The position numbers and the translations under genes are program-made. DNA of 64,000 nucleotides from Chrysopilus asiliformis (Eukaryota > Arthropoda > Insecta > Diptera > Rhagionidae). The stretch is taken from contig OZ035962.1 of assembly GCA_964034945.1 (NCBI GenBank), forward strand, positions 25,107,030 to 25,171,029, read 5' to 3'. Positions 1-10,753 of this stretch are shown one piece after another; positions within the stretch are counted from its first letter, which is position 1, and every line of letters starts with the position of its first letter. Under the pieces are notes generated by a model. The model made no database searches, was not told the origin of the DNA, and worked only from the letters and a program-made list of their open reading frames with translations.

Positions 1-53
1 TTCTGCATGAAAAGGGAGTGAAAGGAGGAGAGAGGGAAGAAAAGATGGGAAAA

Positions 54-421
54 TCAAGAGAAGGGGTAAAAAGAGGAGGGAAAAGGGCGACAGACGAGAG
101 GTGGCGAGAAATGGAGCTCGGGAGACAGAAAATGAGGGATATAGCAAGGAAGAGAGGAAAATAAGGAATGGTCGGAAGCGAGAGGAGAGGCAAAGCGAGA
201 GAAGAGGCAGAGAACGAGAGAGAGAGAGAGAGAGAGAGCAAGAGAGAGAGAGAGCAAGAGAGAGATAGAGAGAGATGCAGAAAGCTGGAGGGAGAGGGAG
301 ATAGAGAGATGCAGAAAGCTGGAGAGACAGAGAGATGCAGATATAGAGAAAAAAATGAGGGATTGAGTGACGAAAATAAGATAGGGGGGGGGAGGGGAAC
401 AGAGCGAGAGAGACACAGATA
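54..421. repeat. Purine-rich low-complexity tract, (AG)n-like
   Basis: This is almost pure A/G on the plus strand, with runs of GAGAGA around 210-275 and a repeated phrase (agagagatgcagaaagctgg) near 270 and 305. Open frames on both strands here give only Arg/Glu or Ser/Leu peptides and reflect the simple sequence, not a gene. Such GAGA tracts are common in fly introns and can bind GAGA-type factors; that role is not shown here. Confidence 0.85.
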
Positions 422-476
422 GCTAGAAATAAAAAGTGAGGGAATTATAGAAGAAAATAATGATGTCGGCCTACTG

Positions 477-591
477 CCCCCCCCCCCCCCCCCTTCGTTC
501 TGGTTTTACGCGTGAGTTTAATACCGCTACCGTCCCATTACTGCAAACCCCCCGCCCGCACCTGAGTGTGACGTATTTTATGGACAGCCCC
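477..591. mobile_element. MITE fragment (ACGTATTTTATGGACAG end) with poly-C run
   Basis: A run of about 16 C (477-493) is followed by a further C-rich stretch and the terminal sequence gtgacgtattttatggac at about 568-585, then agcccc. The same end occurs at 6007-6031 and, inverted, at 2936, 15776, 43527 and 51980. I read it as one end of the C/G-centred MITE family; no opposite end is visible on the left. Confidence 0.6.
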
Positions 592-2935
592 AACAGATTG
601 AAGTTTTACTTTTTTTAAATTATACTTTGACTTTGAGAGCATCTTTGTCTGCGTTTGAAGCCGATTTTATAAATCAATTTTCTAACCATCAGCCAAAAAA
701 AAATTATTTCTTGCAAAAATCAGTCTTTTACCCACCTACAGTTTCCGAAAATATCATCCCTTTCTACATCCGCAGATAAATTCTCTCAAGTCTGTGTTTG
801 TGTGTGTACGTCTGCCAACTTTTTTTTTTTAAAAATGAGGAAAACCCTTCTCTATGATACCGAAAAATTTACATAAACGTTTGTATGCCCAGCCCCAGAC
901 ACCAAAAATCGTTTGTACTAAAAAAGGGCCGGTTCCGGTTCTGCTTCTTTCATCAACGGTGACGACAACAGACGATTTGATTATGGTGTCAGATGTGCAA
1001 CATAACGACCATCGTTTCATTCAATTTATCATCGGAAATTGGGTATAGACAAAAAACGAAGACGAAAGTTTTAACTCAATTTGCATAATTTTAAAACCTT
1101 TGATAGAATTTCGTTCGAAAAAAAATTTGAAAAATGACCAAAGCGACTCTGGAAATTCCTAAGGTCATAATCGGGTTAAAATACATTATTGTTAGGTTAA
1201 AATTTGACGTTAAAATCGGGAAATGCATTCCTCTATCTGTCGTTCACACATTAAAATAATTACGGCGGCTGCACCCAACTATGATCGATTAACGACAATA
1301 TTTTATGGGACAACATAGTTTAGAAACACTGATTTACCATTTTCCGAGCTAGCAAAAAAAACCTGTCATAATTCCTTTCCTGATTTGAAGTGCATTTCTT
1401 ACTCGATTTGTTCGGTTTTATGCTTACCAACAGAAAGTTTCCCTCTTCATTTTTTTTTCTTTTTGCGTACGAGTCGAAGAAAATGTGGAAAATATTTTTC
1501 TGTTAGATTTTCGCAAGACAAGTTGAAAATCTCGACGTGATGAATTTCCCTGAGTGAAATCACGAAAAAAATATGCTGATTTGAATGCACGACGTTGTGT
1601 CAAAAATTTTGCAAGTTTTGCAGAGTTTTCCCAGTTTTCCTCGCAATTCTATCCAACATTGGTCGGTCAACATATTATGGAAGGAATGCGCAATGCGGAT
1701 ATGTCATGTTCAGTTAATTTTGAATGCCCTCAGCTGGAGTCGGGGCTCTGGGGTGCTCCAATTACTGTGTCTGATTCCATGGTCACAAACCATCCATTTG
1801 TTTGGATGCTTCCATGTCAGTCGATGGCAATTGGGATTTTCTCCGCAACGGAAAACGCTCTGAACCTGAACCAGAATCAACATCACCGAGATATGGTTGA
1901 CTTTGACGTGTATCTAACAGATATTTGCATTAAATTGCATCTAATCCACATTAGGAGTCGTATTAACATCTCCAGATAGAATTACCTGCTCATTTGTTTG
2001 CTGATATGTGAAGCAATTGATGGAGGCGGCGGCGTTCATGGAACTTGTTTTTGTTACACATAAAAATTGTGTCAAACATATTAGGTTTCTATTGCTTGTT
2101 TATTAGGAATTTGAAGAATTCCACTGTGCAAATGAGTTCACACTTTTGAGGGGAAAAATTTCGGGAAATTTAAAGGTGGAAAATTATTGCTTGGTCAAAA
2201 ATTGGTAAACGAATTCACCTGTTTTTTAAGTATTCCGTTAACAGCCCTGTCTGAGAAAATTCTGCAAAAGTTTGCTATCAAATTGGCCAAAGATCATAAA
2301 ATTAATTTCACCCCCACTGGGGTGGTGTTTTCATTTCAACAACCAAACATGCACGATAATCAATTCAGTGGTGATGATGAGGGCCATAAATTGTCTGCTC
2401 TGTGGTACACCAAACCCTACACTATTCACGTGTAAATTCGTGTGTGTGTGTGTGTGTTATGTACAGGAAAGACCCATAAAAGCCGTTATTCTGTCTGTCC
2501 AGTTTCCCTAAAATGGCTTCGTTTTCGCATCATGAGCAGGCTTTTAGGGTGGCATCGTGATTTATGGCTTTGTGAACAAATTAAGTGTTCAAATTTATGT
2601 TTTATGGTTGTTTAAAAGCGAACTACTCAATTTTGCATGCGTTGCCAACTTTTTCATCTATGCAAAGGTTCTTCAGTCAATTTCTTTAAAAAAAATTGCG
2701 AAAATAACAATCTTAAGGGTTTTTTTTCCACAAACAAAGTCGTTTTAAATATTACTGCTGTAAGACCAAGGAAACATCCTCAGTGAGGACGATGGTGTGT
2801 ACTGTTGACGAGTTTAAAAACCTTACAATTATTGGAACACCATTTTAGATTGACATTCCTTAAAAAAACTGTGGGTTTGGCCACGGAAAAAAAGTAGACA
2901 TATGAAAACACGATTTGGGAAGGTCCAAGTCTTAA
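592..2935. other. AT-rich non-coding stretch
   Basis: No convincing gene is seen. The longest open frame is 141 codons on the plus strand at 1554-1979, in slightly less AT-rich sequence. It has no recognisable domain, no good start context and no flanking splice pattern that I trust. A short (TG)n microsatellite lies at 2440-2457. Confidence 0.6.
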
Positions 2936-3071
2936 GGGCTATTCATAAAATACGTCATACGTTTAGGGTGGTGGTAACGGGTGGTTGTGGTGGTAACGGG
3001 TGGTTGTGGTGGTAAGGGGTGATGGTGGGGGGTAAGGGGTGGGGGGCGGTCCGCGATTGTATGACGGCTAA
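2936..3071. mobile_element. MITE copy with CCATAAAATACGTCA-type end and G-rich core
   Basis: It begins gggctattcataaaatacg and continues into a G/T-rich core in which the phrase ggtggtaacgggtggttgtg is tandemly duplicated (about 2970-3020), then a poly-G stretch and tgtatgacggc. The opposite terminal repeat is degraded. The family is recognised from the more complete copy at 43527-43680. Confidence 0.6.
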
Positions 3072-3124
3072 CTGAGGGAACCCCATATACTGAGGGAACC
3101 CCATAAAGCTCGAAAAATCATGAC

Positions 3125-3350
3125 GAAGGCGGGGTGAGGGAAGGCCAGGCGGTCTATCGGTCTGTCTGTTCTACGTGTTTTAAATAACTCGAGAATGCGT
3201 TGAGCTAGCGACTTGAAATTATTTTTTCTGAAACTAAATATACTAATATTGGGAAGGCCAGGGAGAGGGTAGAGGACGTAGTGTGACGAAATTTTTAACT
3301 CTTCGAAATTATTCGTGAACATTTTTGAAAGTTGCCCGAGGAAAGGGAGT
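3125..3350 (+). repeat. Dispersed repeat with GTCTGTC core (copy 1)
   Basis: A short ggtctatcggtctgtctgtt core is followed by the conserved phrase taactcgagaatgcgttgag and ctagcgacttgaaatt. The same flanking phrase recurs at about 5955, 27545 (inverted) and 29820, so this is a dispersed family whose internal tetranucleotide run varies in length. No terminal repeats or coding capacity were recognised. Confidence 0.65.
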
Positions 3351-3354
3351 TTGT

Positions 3355-3692
3355 TCAAATTTATTGCAATTATACAAAAGTATTATGAGTGTTGTATGCT
3401 TTTAAATTACAACAAAAATTGTGCTGCTAGCAAATCACACTCTTGAAATATTTTTAATAAAAAGCGTTGCAAGGAAAATTTATTAAGAAAAGTTCGCTAG
3501 AAGGAATAACTTCTAAGCAAACTGCGCCGCAGGCGATTATTTTGGGTTTCGAGATCAAGTTTTTTAGTGATTAAGAAATTACAACACTAGATTGCGTGAT
3601 TACGGGCTAAAAGTTCAGTTTTCGGTATGCCCCGGGACAAAATGCCTAAATCCGGGACTATCCCAGCTATTCCGACACGTTTGGTCACCCTA
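3355..3692. mobile_element. hAT-like MITE, one end only
   Basis: Internal phrases typical of the family (attatgagtgttgta, actgcgccgcaggcg near 3521, cctaaatccgggactatcc) lead to the terminal ggtcacccta ending at 3692. The other end is missing; the fragment abuts the GTCTG-type repeat on its left. The full family structure is best seen at 39630-39974. Confidence 0.75.
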
Positions 3693-3986
3693 CTCTTTCA
3701 GGAGTTTTTGTACTGCAATTACACTACCGCAAATATGCTGTCCACTTCCTCGTGTGACATATTTTGTAAGTTTCCACCAAAATCTTACATAATTTTGAAA
3801 AGAAAACCAATTAATTGCAAGGAACTAAACTTTTCTCTGTAAGTAGTTTTTGCAAGGAATCGTATTTTCTTTGTGGGGATAAAATTTCCGAGAAAAATAT
3901 TGAAGAAATTCTTACATATTTTTATAATTCCTTCAATTTATATTTTAAAAAACATTATGACTATTTTCAACTACCAAAAACATCAT

Positions 3987-4326
3987 GGTTCAGCGTAGTG
4001 CAAGTGGTAAAGTCCTTGGCGGGTATTCCAAAGGTCGGTGGTTCAATTCCCGACTGTCGCAAGCTGTGATTCAAGTCAACTTGCTTTACGAAATGAGTAG
4101 TAATATTTGCCGCTTGGTGTTTACGACATCATCGATCTAGATTGCTATCACGGCCTTTGCTGTTGGTGGGTTGCAACGTAAAAACCCTACAAATGTTAAA
4201 ATTCATCCATGGTTCGCAATCCATGTAAAACTGTAGGCGCGAAGCGGGGAAGAAATTGTTATGAAACCTCAATTGAGTAGGTCAGGCTCTTCGAGAGCTG
4301 TAGCGCCGAGGATGAATGAATGAATG
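3987..4326 (+). mobile_element. tRNA-derived SINE with perfect 11-bp target duplication
   Basis: This is a 340-bp element. Its head has RNA polymerase III promoter boxes: an A-box-like tagtgcaagtgg near 3994 and a B box GGTTCAATTCC at 4040-4050, close to the tRNA consensus. A tRNA-unrelated body follows, and the element ends in an (ATGA)n-type 3' tail. It is flanked by the identical 11-mer aaaaacatcat at 3976-3986 and 4327-4337, the hallmark of LINE-mediated retrotransposition. The identical duplications suggest recent insertion. It is not an intact tRNA gene, because the head does not fold as a complete cloverleaf that I can write. Confidence 0.88.
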
Positions 4327-4337
4327 AAAAACATCAT

Positions 4338-5764
4338 AGTTATTTTTAAAACATAAATTTTGAGAAAATATCGTACATCATAAATACAACTCACTATTTG
4401 CAATTGCAACACCGAGTCCAAAACATTGCCCAAAAAAAAAAAAATTAAATTAACAATTCAAATGTGAATGTCACAAGATTTAACGACTTTTTGCTAAAAA
4501 TCGCTGCCAAAAATCGATGAAAAAGCTCCGAAAAATATTATGGTAGGTAATAAACTTTGACAGTAAAAACATTCGACCCACCAATTTCCACTTGCATAAC
4601 AGCCAATTCCGATACCATTTTTCTTCTGTCGCTTTCATTTAATTAATCACCTCAATCGAGTTAAAAACCTCACCTGAAATTATTATCAAAAATATTCATA
4701 AAGCATTTCAAATTAGGGGTTTTCCGCCGCCCTCTCAGGAAAAAAAATAATAACCAAGCCGGTAGCCACGATATTGCATTCGACACTACTATTATTATCA
4801 TTATTTTTGGCATGTTTTTCTTTTGCTATTAATGGATATTATGTTGGCATACAGAAATATAGACTCTTATATTGAATGTACAGAATTTCCATCACGCCTA
4901 GATGACCTCAACCCATTCGAATTCGGTCGTTTATGACTTTATGGTCCACGCCATGTCCACGAATTTGATATGATTTGGTCCAGTGATTGTAAATTGCAAA
5001 CTTCTTCGTATTTTTATTTTTATTTTTGGAATTATCTGTCCATATTTCTGTCAGTCTGTTCCGTTTTATTTTGCAGTTAGTGCGAATTTGTGAGATCAGC
5101 CGCAGGGGCTAAAAGCGGGGGTAATGGAATGTTTTGATGGAGGAATGTCTCCGTATAGCTTATAGAAGTACAGGTTTCGGACTCATTAAACTATTGAGGA
5201 GAGATTTTTTTTTTTTTATAAAATTCAGTTCCTTCCCGTAATTTGTCTCCGACTGACGAGGTGTATTTCACCTGAGGCGACCACTCAGTACTTCTCCTAC
5301 TTCAGCGTTTTGATTAATAGCAGGTATCGTCGTATATTAGGCAAAACATCAGCATCGGGCATGAAGTGGATTATGCCTGGTGTCAGTCTTATGTAAGATT
5401 ATTTAATGAAATGTTACATCGAATAACGGAAACGAAAAAATCTTATTTTTATTCCTTCGAATTTCGGAACAAATTTATATAGAAAAGATTGATGGAAAAA
5501 CGTTTTTATCTTTGAATTGAATTTCGGATAAATAAATTGCAAATTGTTTGAAAATTGGCTTCTGGGAAGCGATTTTGTGGTCAATGCGTTGAAAATTAAT
5601 GACCTCTTGAAGAACTCGTGGCCCAGTTTAAGACAAATTTGATTCTGCTTTTTTGTTATTTGAGGTAAATCTATGTCAGACTATGCTACTTTAATTCACA
5701 ATGTATTAGCAAAATATAATTAAACTTAAAAGCGTGTTGGCGCTCAACAATTTTTACTTTCCTC
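4338..5764. other. AT-rich non-coding stretch
   Basis: No gene, splice-bounded exon or terminal repeats are recognised here. Short T and A runs are the only simple sequence. Confidence 0.5.
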
Positions 5765-6031
5765 TGCTATAGAGGGAAAGTATTGTATTCATGATGGAGA
5801 CCAACTCGAGAACGGAGCCAGATAGAAAATTTCTGATCAGTACAAAATTCGTTTCAGGCAAAATTATGAGGATGGCCGTCTGTCTGTCGGTCTATCGGTC
5901 TGTCGGTCTATCGGTCTATCGGTCTATCGGTCTATCGGTCTGTCCGTTTCAAGTATAACTCGAGAACGCGATGAGCTAGCGACTTGAAATACCCTATTAC
6001 CAAAATTGTGACGTATTTTATGGACAGCCCC
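5765..6031 (+). repeat. GTCTG-type dispersed repeat (copy 2) joined to a MITE end
   Basis: It begins agagggaaagtattgtattc, then tttcaggcaaaattatgagg. A tandem of the 8-mer ggtctatc/ggtctgtc follows (about 5880-5945), then taactcgagaacgcgatgag and ctagcgacttgaaat. It runs directly into the MITE end gtgacgtattttatggac (6008-6025, then agcccc), so two repeat families are fused. Confidence 0.7.
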
Positions 6032-7079
6032 ATCTAAGAAAAATCCTTATAAATACAATTATAGTACACTCGCGATTATATAGACATGCAATTTTAAGCT
6101 CTTATAACAGAGTATTTAATCTCAAATATTTTATATGCATTTAATACAGCTGTTCTTATAATAGAATGTTGATTACTGTACTTCAGAGAATCTTTAGAAA
6201 GTTACACTATCAAAAGAGAAAGAATGTTGGGTTATGTTTTTGACAAAATGAAGTTTAATTAGTTTTTTACCGGATTTTTCCGGTAACCATAAATCAATGA
6301 TTATTAATTATGTGAAAAATACTCTGTTTCGGCGGAGGGTCCTCTAAATCGAAAATTTTCGCCTGCGGCGCATTTATCAACAAATTTTAAGCCGGGGTAT
6401 ATCTAAGCGGTATATTGTATGCAACAAGAGAAAGCACAGAGGTTTATTCTCATTTGGGAGTCTTTAGCACTCGATTTAAATCATTGCAACAAATTGGAAA
6501 AAAGTCCCCTGCGGCTTATATTTTGTCATTGTTTTTTCCACGATTTGATTTCTTAATTTCCGTCCAAGTAATGTTTTGTTTTTCAGAAAAAAATGTCAAT
6601 TTTCAAATTTTTGTGTATAAAATTTAGCTTTGTTCGACGCCAGTCCTCCTTAAGAAAATTATTGCATTTCATATTTTTGCCTTAAAAAACTCATTAAAAT
6701 TTTATCAAAAGTTAATTTTCCAAGAATTCATTCCAACTCGATATCATTTTATGCAACGAAAACGATAAACGAAATTAGATTTTTTTTGTGATCGTGTGTG
6801 ATTTGACTACAAATCATCAAAACATTTTATTTTAATTTTAAATTTGATAACAAATCAGTTTCGAGTCGCTTCATTTCTGACCCCACGCCAAGTTCAAGAT
6901 CGTTCAAAATTTGTGCATTTGATTAACATAAATTAGTGTGTGTGTGACAAACGATAAACGATGAATAGAGGAAGGAGGTTAGATTATTAAAAGCGAATCC
7001 CGCATTGGACAAGAAAATCGGTTACTCGTTCTTGGATGGAATCTTAAAGATATTCATTTATGGTCAAGTGGCGACTTAC
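6032..7079. other. Non-coding; presumed intron of the minus-strand gene
   Basis: This lies downstream of the donor at 7079-7078 on the minus strand. Scraps of the hAT MITE internal motif occur at about 6360 (gcctgcggcgc) and 6510. No further minus-strand exon was recognised, so the gene continues beyond the left edge or in exons too small for me to see. Confidence 0.5.
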
Positions 7080-7136
7080 CTTTCTTAGACGTAAAACTTC
7101 CATTTCAGGTGCTTCGAAGCTCCGCCGTGGCGAGCT
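7080..7136 (-). CDS. Internal coding exon of the minus-strand gene (57 nt)
   Basis: On the minus strand a pyrimidine-rich tract ending cttctttacag precedes the exon, and the exon ends AAG before a consensus GTAAGT donor (7079-7074). Read in phase 0 after the 243-codon exon it is open for 19 codons: SSPRRSFEAPEMEVLRLRK. There are two possible joints. Donor 1 (phase 0, after codon 243) uses the first AG. Donor 2 (phase 2, 11 nt further) needs the second AG, two bases later, because using the first AG gives a stop. Both valid pairings give the same frame. The function is unknown; the exon is basic and Arg-rich. Confidence 0.75.
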
Positions 7137-7565
7137 CTGTAAAGAAGAAACAAGAAGCGTTATTAGAAATCGTTGGATGCACTTTCGAATGGTGTTAGGG
7201 GATCAACTAGAAACGCCGAAGAGATTTAGATCTGGACTACCTGGCCTACTCGTGATGTGGCCACAAAAAGGTCCAACAAACAGGTAAACAACAGGTAAAC
7301 GAGGTGAGGTACTTGGGATAATTTGTTGCAGACGACTTTCAGGTGATCGTGGCGGAATCGATCGACTAAACTCTAACTGCGATCGAATGTCGCGTCGCGT
7401 GCGAAGTCAATTTGCATTCGCCAGAGTTTCATACAGGAAGTCAACGAGGAATTCATAAATTGATAAAAATATCATGGATCGCAGTAAATGCGCGTGGCTA
7501 GTGAGTTTCCCGCTTGCCTACGGCAATACACACGCACAGGTAGATCGTTTTTACCTGATCGGCAC
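7137..7565 (-). other. Intron between the two minus-strand coding exons
   Basis: This is a 429-nt intron if the GT at 7565-7564 is the donor. A second, stronger-looking donor (CAG|GTAAAA) lies 11 nt downstream at 7554-7553. The acceptor is at 7138-7137, with a second AG two bases inside at 7136-7135. No other feature is seen. Confidence 0.7.
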
Positions 7566-8294
7566 CTGTCTGCCTTTTAACTGTGCCTTGCGAGTGCAAC
7601 TGACCTGTTTGTGAGAAGATGCAGAAGTAGACCAGACGTTTCGGTTGCTTCTGGAAGAACTCTTGCTGTAGCCACTGCTGCTGCTGTTGCTGCTGAAACT
7701 TCCAGACTTCATCAAGGACGACTGCTGCGATACTTGACTTAAGGATGAAGGCATTCCTGTCGGACCTTGCAGGACGTTTTGCGCAGTTCCCGCGACCGCA
7801 GCAATTGGACCAGCCGCGGAAGCATTGGTCGGCTGCAGTGCAAGACTCTGACTGTCGTGACTCAAACTGCTTAGCGGGGGTGGGAGGGACTGCGGCAGGG
7901 GCGGCGGGTGTTCACCGAATTCTGAACCCCCATTCATCACTCCGTTCATATATCCCACCGGTGTACAATCCTCCTCGCTGATCGGCGGTGTGTAGGATAG
8001 CCCGAAATTAATCCCGAAATCCAAGGACTTTGTCTGATTTGAACCGGAAGTCAGAGACCGGGCGAATGAACTTTTAAAGTAGCTGCACGGCGTGTTGAAG
8101 TCAAAATCCGGCGGCGACCATCCGTTCAAGGTGGGCGAGGATCCGTGATTCGTCGGAAATGACGTCCCCCCACCACCTCCGTTACTTAAAATCGCAACCT
8201 GGGACTTTGTGAAGACGAACGAGTTTGGGGTTGACGACGCAGACGAAATTGCTTTCGGTATTCGAACTTCGTTGCTTTGGAGACGGGACTCCAT
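7566..8294 (-). CDS. First coding exon, Ser/Pro/Gly-rich protein of unknown identity
   Basis: An open exon of 243 codons from ATG at 8294-8292 (context CACAATGG, a good insect start). The frame extends upstream to a stop but has no earlier ATG, only GTG at 8342 right after TAA, so this start is chosen. Residues 39-43 are a Gly run. Residues 58-108 hold a distinctive aromatic-rich stretch (GWSPPDFDFNTPCSYF and LDFGINFGLSYTPP) that looks like a conserved linear motif region. Residues 130-140 are Pro-rich (PPPLPQSLPPP), 156-180 are Ala/Gly-rich, 187-227 are Ser-rich, and the end is basic (CTRKAQLKGRQ). There is no signal peptide or membrane segment. The composition suits the disordered N-terminus of a regulatory or RNA/DNA-associated protein, but I do not recognise the family. 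It continues into the 57-nt exon at 7136. Confidence 0.85.
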
Positions 8295-8800
8295 TGTGCC
8301 GGTTTTTAGTCCGCCGGCTTTTGTATCCTTTTCGGGTGGCACTTAACACTTTCTTTTTTGAATTTTTTTTTCTTCAGAAATTTTTTTTTCTTGCAAAGTT
8401 ACACCGATTGGCACGATGCACTTGCACTTTACAACTACTATCAACTGATCCTTTGATTTTTTTTTTAAATTTTATTTAATCTTCTTTTCAGTGGAAAAAA
8501 AGTAAGAAAAAACAAAACCGAAACACAAAAGCGAAGGAAGTCACTTCCAACCGCACATCGGACGAGACAATCGAATTTTGCCGGCTCTAACCACCCTCAA
8601 TTCGATGAATTTCAGGGTGAAATCTACAAACACACGCACACGGCAAAAATACCGAAGTCTGTTTATTCACACACACACACACGTTTTAAAGCAACGCGCC
8701 ACGAGAATGTGTGGACAAGAAACACAACCGCTTTCATGGAAGTCCAGAAAACAAATGAGTCTCGTTGGGAACGCGACGCAAATGTTGCTGAGCGAATGAA
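8295..8800 (-). promoter_or_regulatory. 5' leader and probable promoter of the minus-strand gene
   Basis: Sequence upstream of the ATG has an in-frame TAA just before 8342. On the minus strand an initiator-like TCAGTT (about 8451-8446) lies some 150 nt upstream of the ATG. GC content is higher than the surroundings at 8560-8800, with (CA)n near 8670. No TATA box is clear. The transcription start is not established. Confidence 0.4.
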
Positions 8801-9595
8801 CCACCCGGCGATGAACGTGTAGTACTCTTAGTACATTTCCAGTGATGTCTGTTGGGTTTTTTCGAATTTAAAATTATAAAAAAGGTTCAGAGAAATTGAA
8901 GGAAATCCTTAGTTTTGAGGATCTTTCTGTTATCCTTTCAAATCGCATTTCTTCAAATTTATTTTATAACAAAGATGGCTTATATGAGAAAAGTCTCCAG
9001 ATTTCAACTAAAATTTGATAATAGTTATGGTTGGTGGTTGTTTTTTTTGAAGCACATTTTAACCAAAACTTAATCAAAAAATAAAAAAATGTAACCGATG
9101 TCGCTCAGGGAAGATTCTGGGTTCAGTTGAAAAATTCACATTTTCAAATTTTGAGCATAACCCGAAATTTTTCAGAGAAATATTTTTTAAAAGACAACAA
9201 AACTTTTTATGAAAGAAAGACTTTTGGATTACTGACAATTGGATAATAGTTTTTTTGTGTAATTACAAACAAAAATTGAAACAAAGCAACACGAATAAAA
9301 TTTCAAATTAAAGACCGTTTTTTTAGGGTTTTATCATTGACACTCTTGTTCTAAAAAAGCTATTTTCGAACTTTTCCGAACTTAACGACAAATTTTGTAC
9401 TACGCTTTAACTTTTTTAAGCTTTTAAATGTATAGTTGCATACATTTCGACATTTAAATATAATTTTCGGTAAGTAAGGCACGTGAATTTTTTAGAAAAT
9501 ATATTTATACTCTATATGATATATCATATAAAAGTATATTAGATTTAGTAGACCGTTTGTAACGCATCGAACCAATCGTCGGACACAAAAATGAA
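8801..9595. other. AT-rich intergenic stretch
   Basis: No gene, terminal repeat or splice-bounded exon is recognised here. Confidence 0.5.
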
Positions 9596-9930
9596 CTGTA
9601 CCAGGGTCTAAGGGATGACAAAAGATTTTGATTTCTGTTTGTAACTCCGTCTGTCTGTCTGTCCGTCTATCCATCTATTCGTCCGTCTGTTTGTTCGTCT
9701 GTCTGTCCGTCTGTTTGTCCGTCTGTCTGTCCGTCTGTCTGTCCGTCTGTCTGTCTGTTTGTCCGTCCGTAAACACCATAACTTTCGAAAAGATTGAGCT
9801 AGAGACTTGAAAATTTGTATAGTTACGTTTCCCGTAAATGGCCAGGCTAAATTCTTGAACGGACAAAATCGGACCATTCCTTTTCCCTCCCATATACAAA
9901 CGAAAAAGCTTTTTCAATCCTCAAAAAATG
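9596..9930 (+). repeat. Dispersed repeat with (GTCTGTCC)n core (copy 3)
   Basis: A tetranucleotide/octanucleotide GTCT-GTCC array (about 9645-9770) is followed by ccataactttcgaaaagatt and by a phrase about natural upstream DNA (cttgaacggacaaaatcgga). The same flanks occur inverted around the array at 45024-45452, so these two are copies of one subfamily. Open frames through the array (Cys/Leu/Ser/Val repeats) are artefacts of a stop-free repeat. Confidence 0.75.
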
Positions 9931-10220
9931 AGTTTTTAGATCGCGCTAATTGAAAACTTCATAAAATAAAACCGTGTAAAATCGAAAATTGGTGTATAAC
10001 AATGTAAAAACATTCAAAAAATCACCTATTGAGATATCGATTTTCGAATCCTTTTCTGATGCGTGTATAAGGAAGTAAAGGCTTTTTAGACATCAGAAAA
10101 ACCCAACATTCTTGTTTTTCTTCTGGAAAATTGAAGAAAAATGTAAAATATTAGTAAATATCTTGCTTTTTGACCACCAAAAAAAAATTCAATAACTTGA
10201 ACAAAACATACATATGATAT

Positions 10221-10753
10221 TAGTGTGACCACACGTTCTGGAATGGCCGGGTCAGTCCTGAATTTAGGCACGTTATCCCGGTATCCCGGAAACTAAGCTT
10301 TTGTTCCGAAATTATGCAATCTAGTTTTGTAATTTGGTATTACTTGAAAAAACAGACGTTGAGCCTCAAAAATTTTCAACTCCGCGCCGTTTCCTCTAAC
10401 ATTACTGTCTCTAGGCAATTTTTCTTAGAAAAATCGCCTGCGGCGCATTCCATTAAATAATTTTCAATAGTTGAGTGTTTGTTTCTAAAAATCTTCCTGC
10501 GGCGTAATTTTTGTTATGTTTTGACAACATAAAACATTTTTGAGATTTTTTATATAATCACAAACAAAAATTGAAACCAAACCTTCATTCCTCTGATTGG
10601 GCTTTCAAAAATGTCACTATTCATTTCAAAATATTAGAGATTTCCTTACACTTCGCACACCCTCACCACCCCCGCCCTCCACTCGCAAGCCCCCCCCCCC
10701 CTCGCTTCACTAATAATCTCTCCTGGATTCACAGAAAAAAAATGATCACCCTA
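10221..10753. mobile_element. hAT-like MITE, both ends present
   Basis: A 533-bp element from tagtgtgacc (10221) to gatcaccctA (10753), the inverted terminal repeats of the family. It contains several gcctgcggcg-type motifs (about 10435, 10495) and a C-rich tract near 10690. No convincing 8-bp target duplication remains, suggesting an older insertion or altered flanks. It has no coding capacity. Confidence 0.8.

Noticed and set aside
54..422. 120- and 84-codon frames in the purine-rich tract
   Set aside because: Composition is only Ser/Leu or Arg/Glu, following the (AG)n repeat.
1554..1979. 141-codon plus-strand open frame
   Set aside because: This is the best non-repeat frame outside the called exons, but no domain, splice pattern or promoter supports it. 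A protein search or transcript would be needed to reinstate it.
3987..4063. Possible tRNA gene
   Set aside because: Pol III boxes are present but the cloverleaf is not intact, and the sequence continues into a SINE body with target duplications.
8295..8342. Upstream extension of the minus-strand exon by 16 codons
   Set aside because: The extension would begin at GTG immediately after a TAA. The first ATG, in good context, is at 8294.
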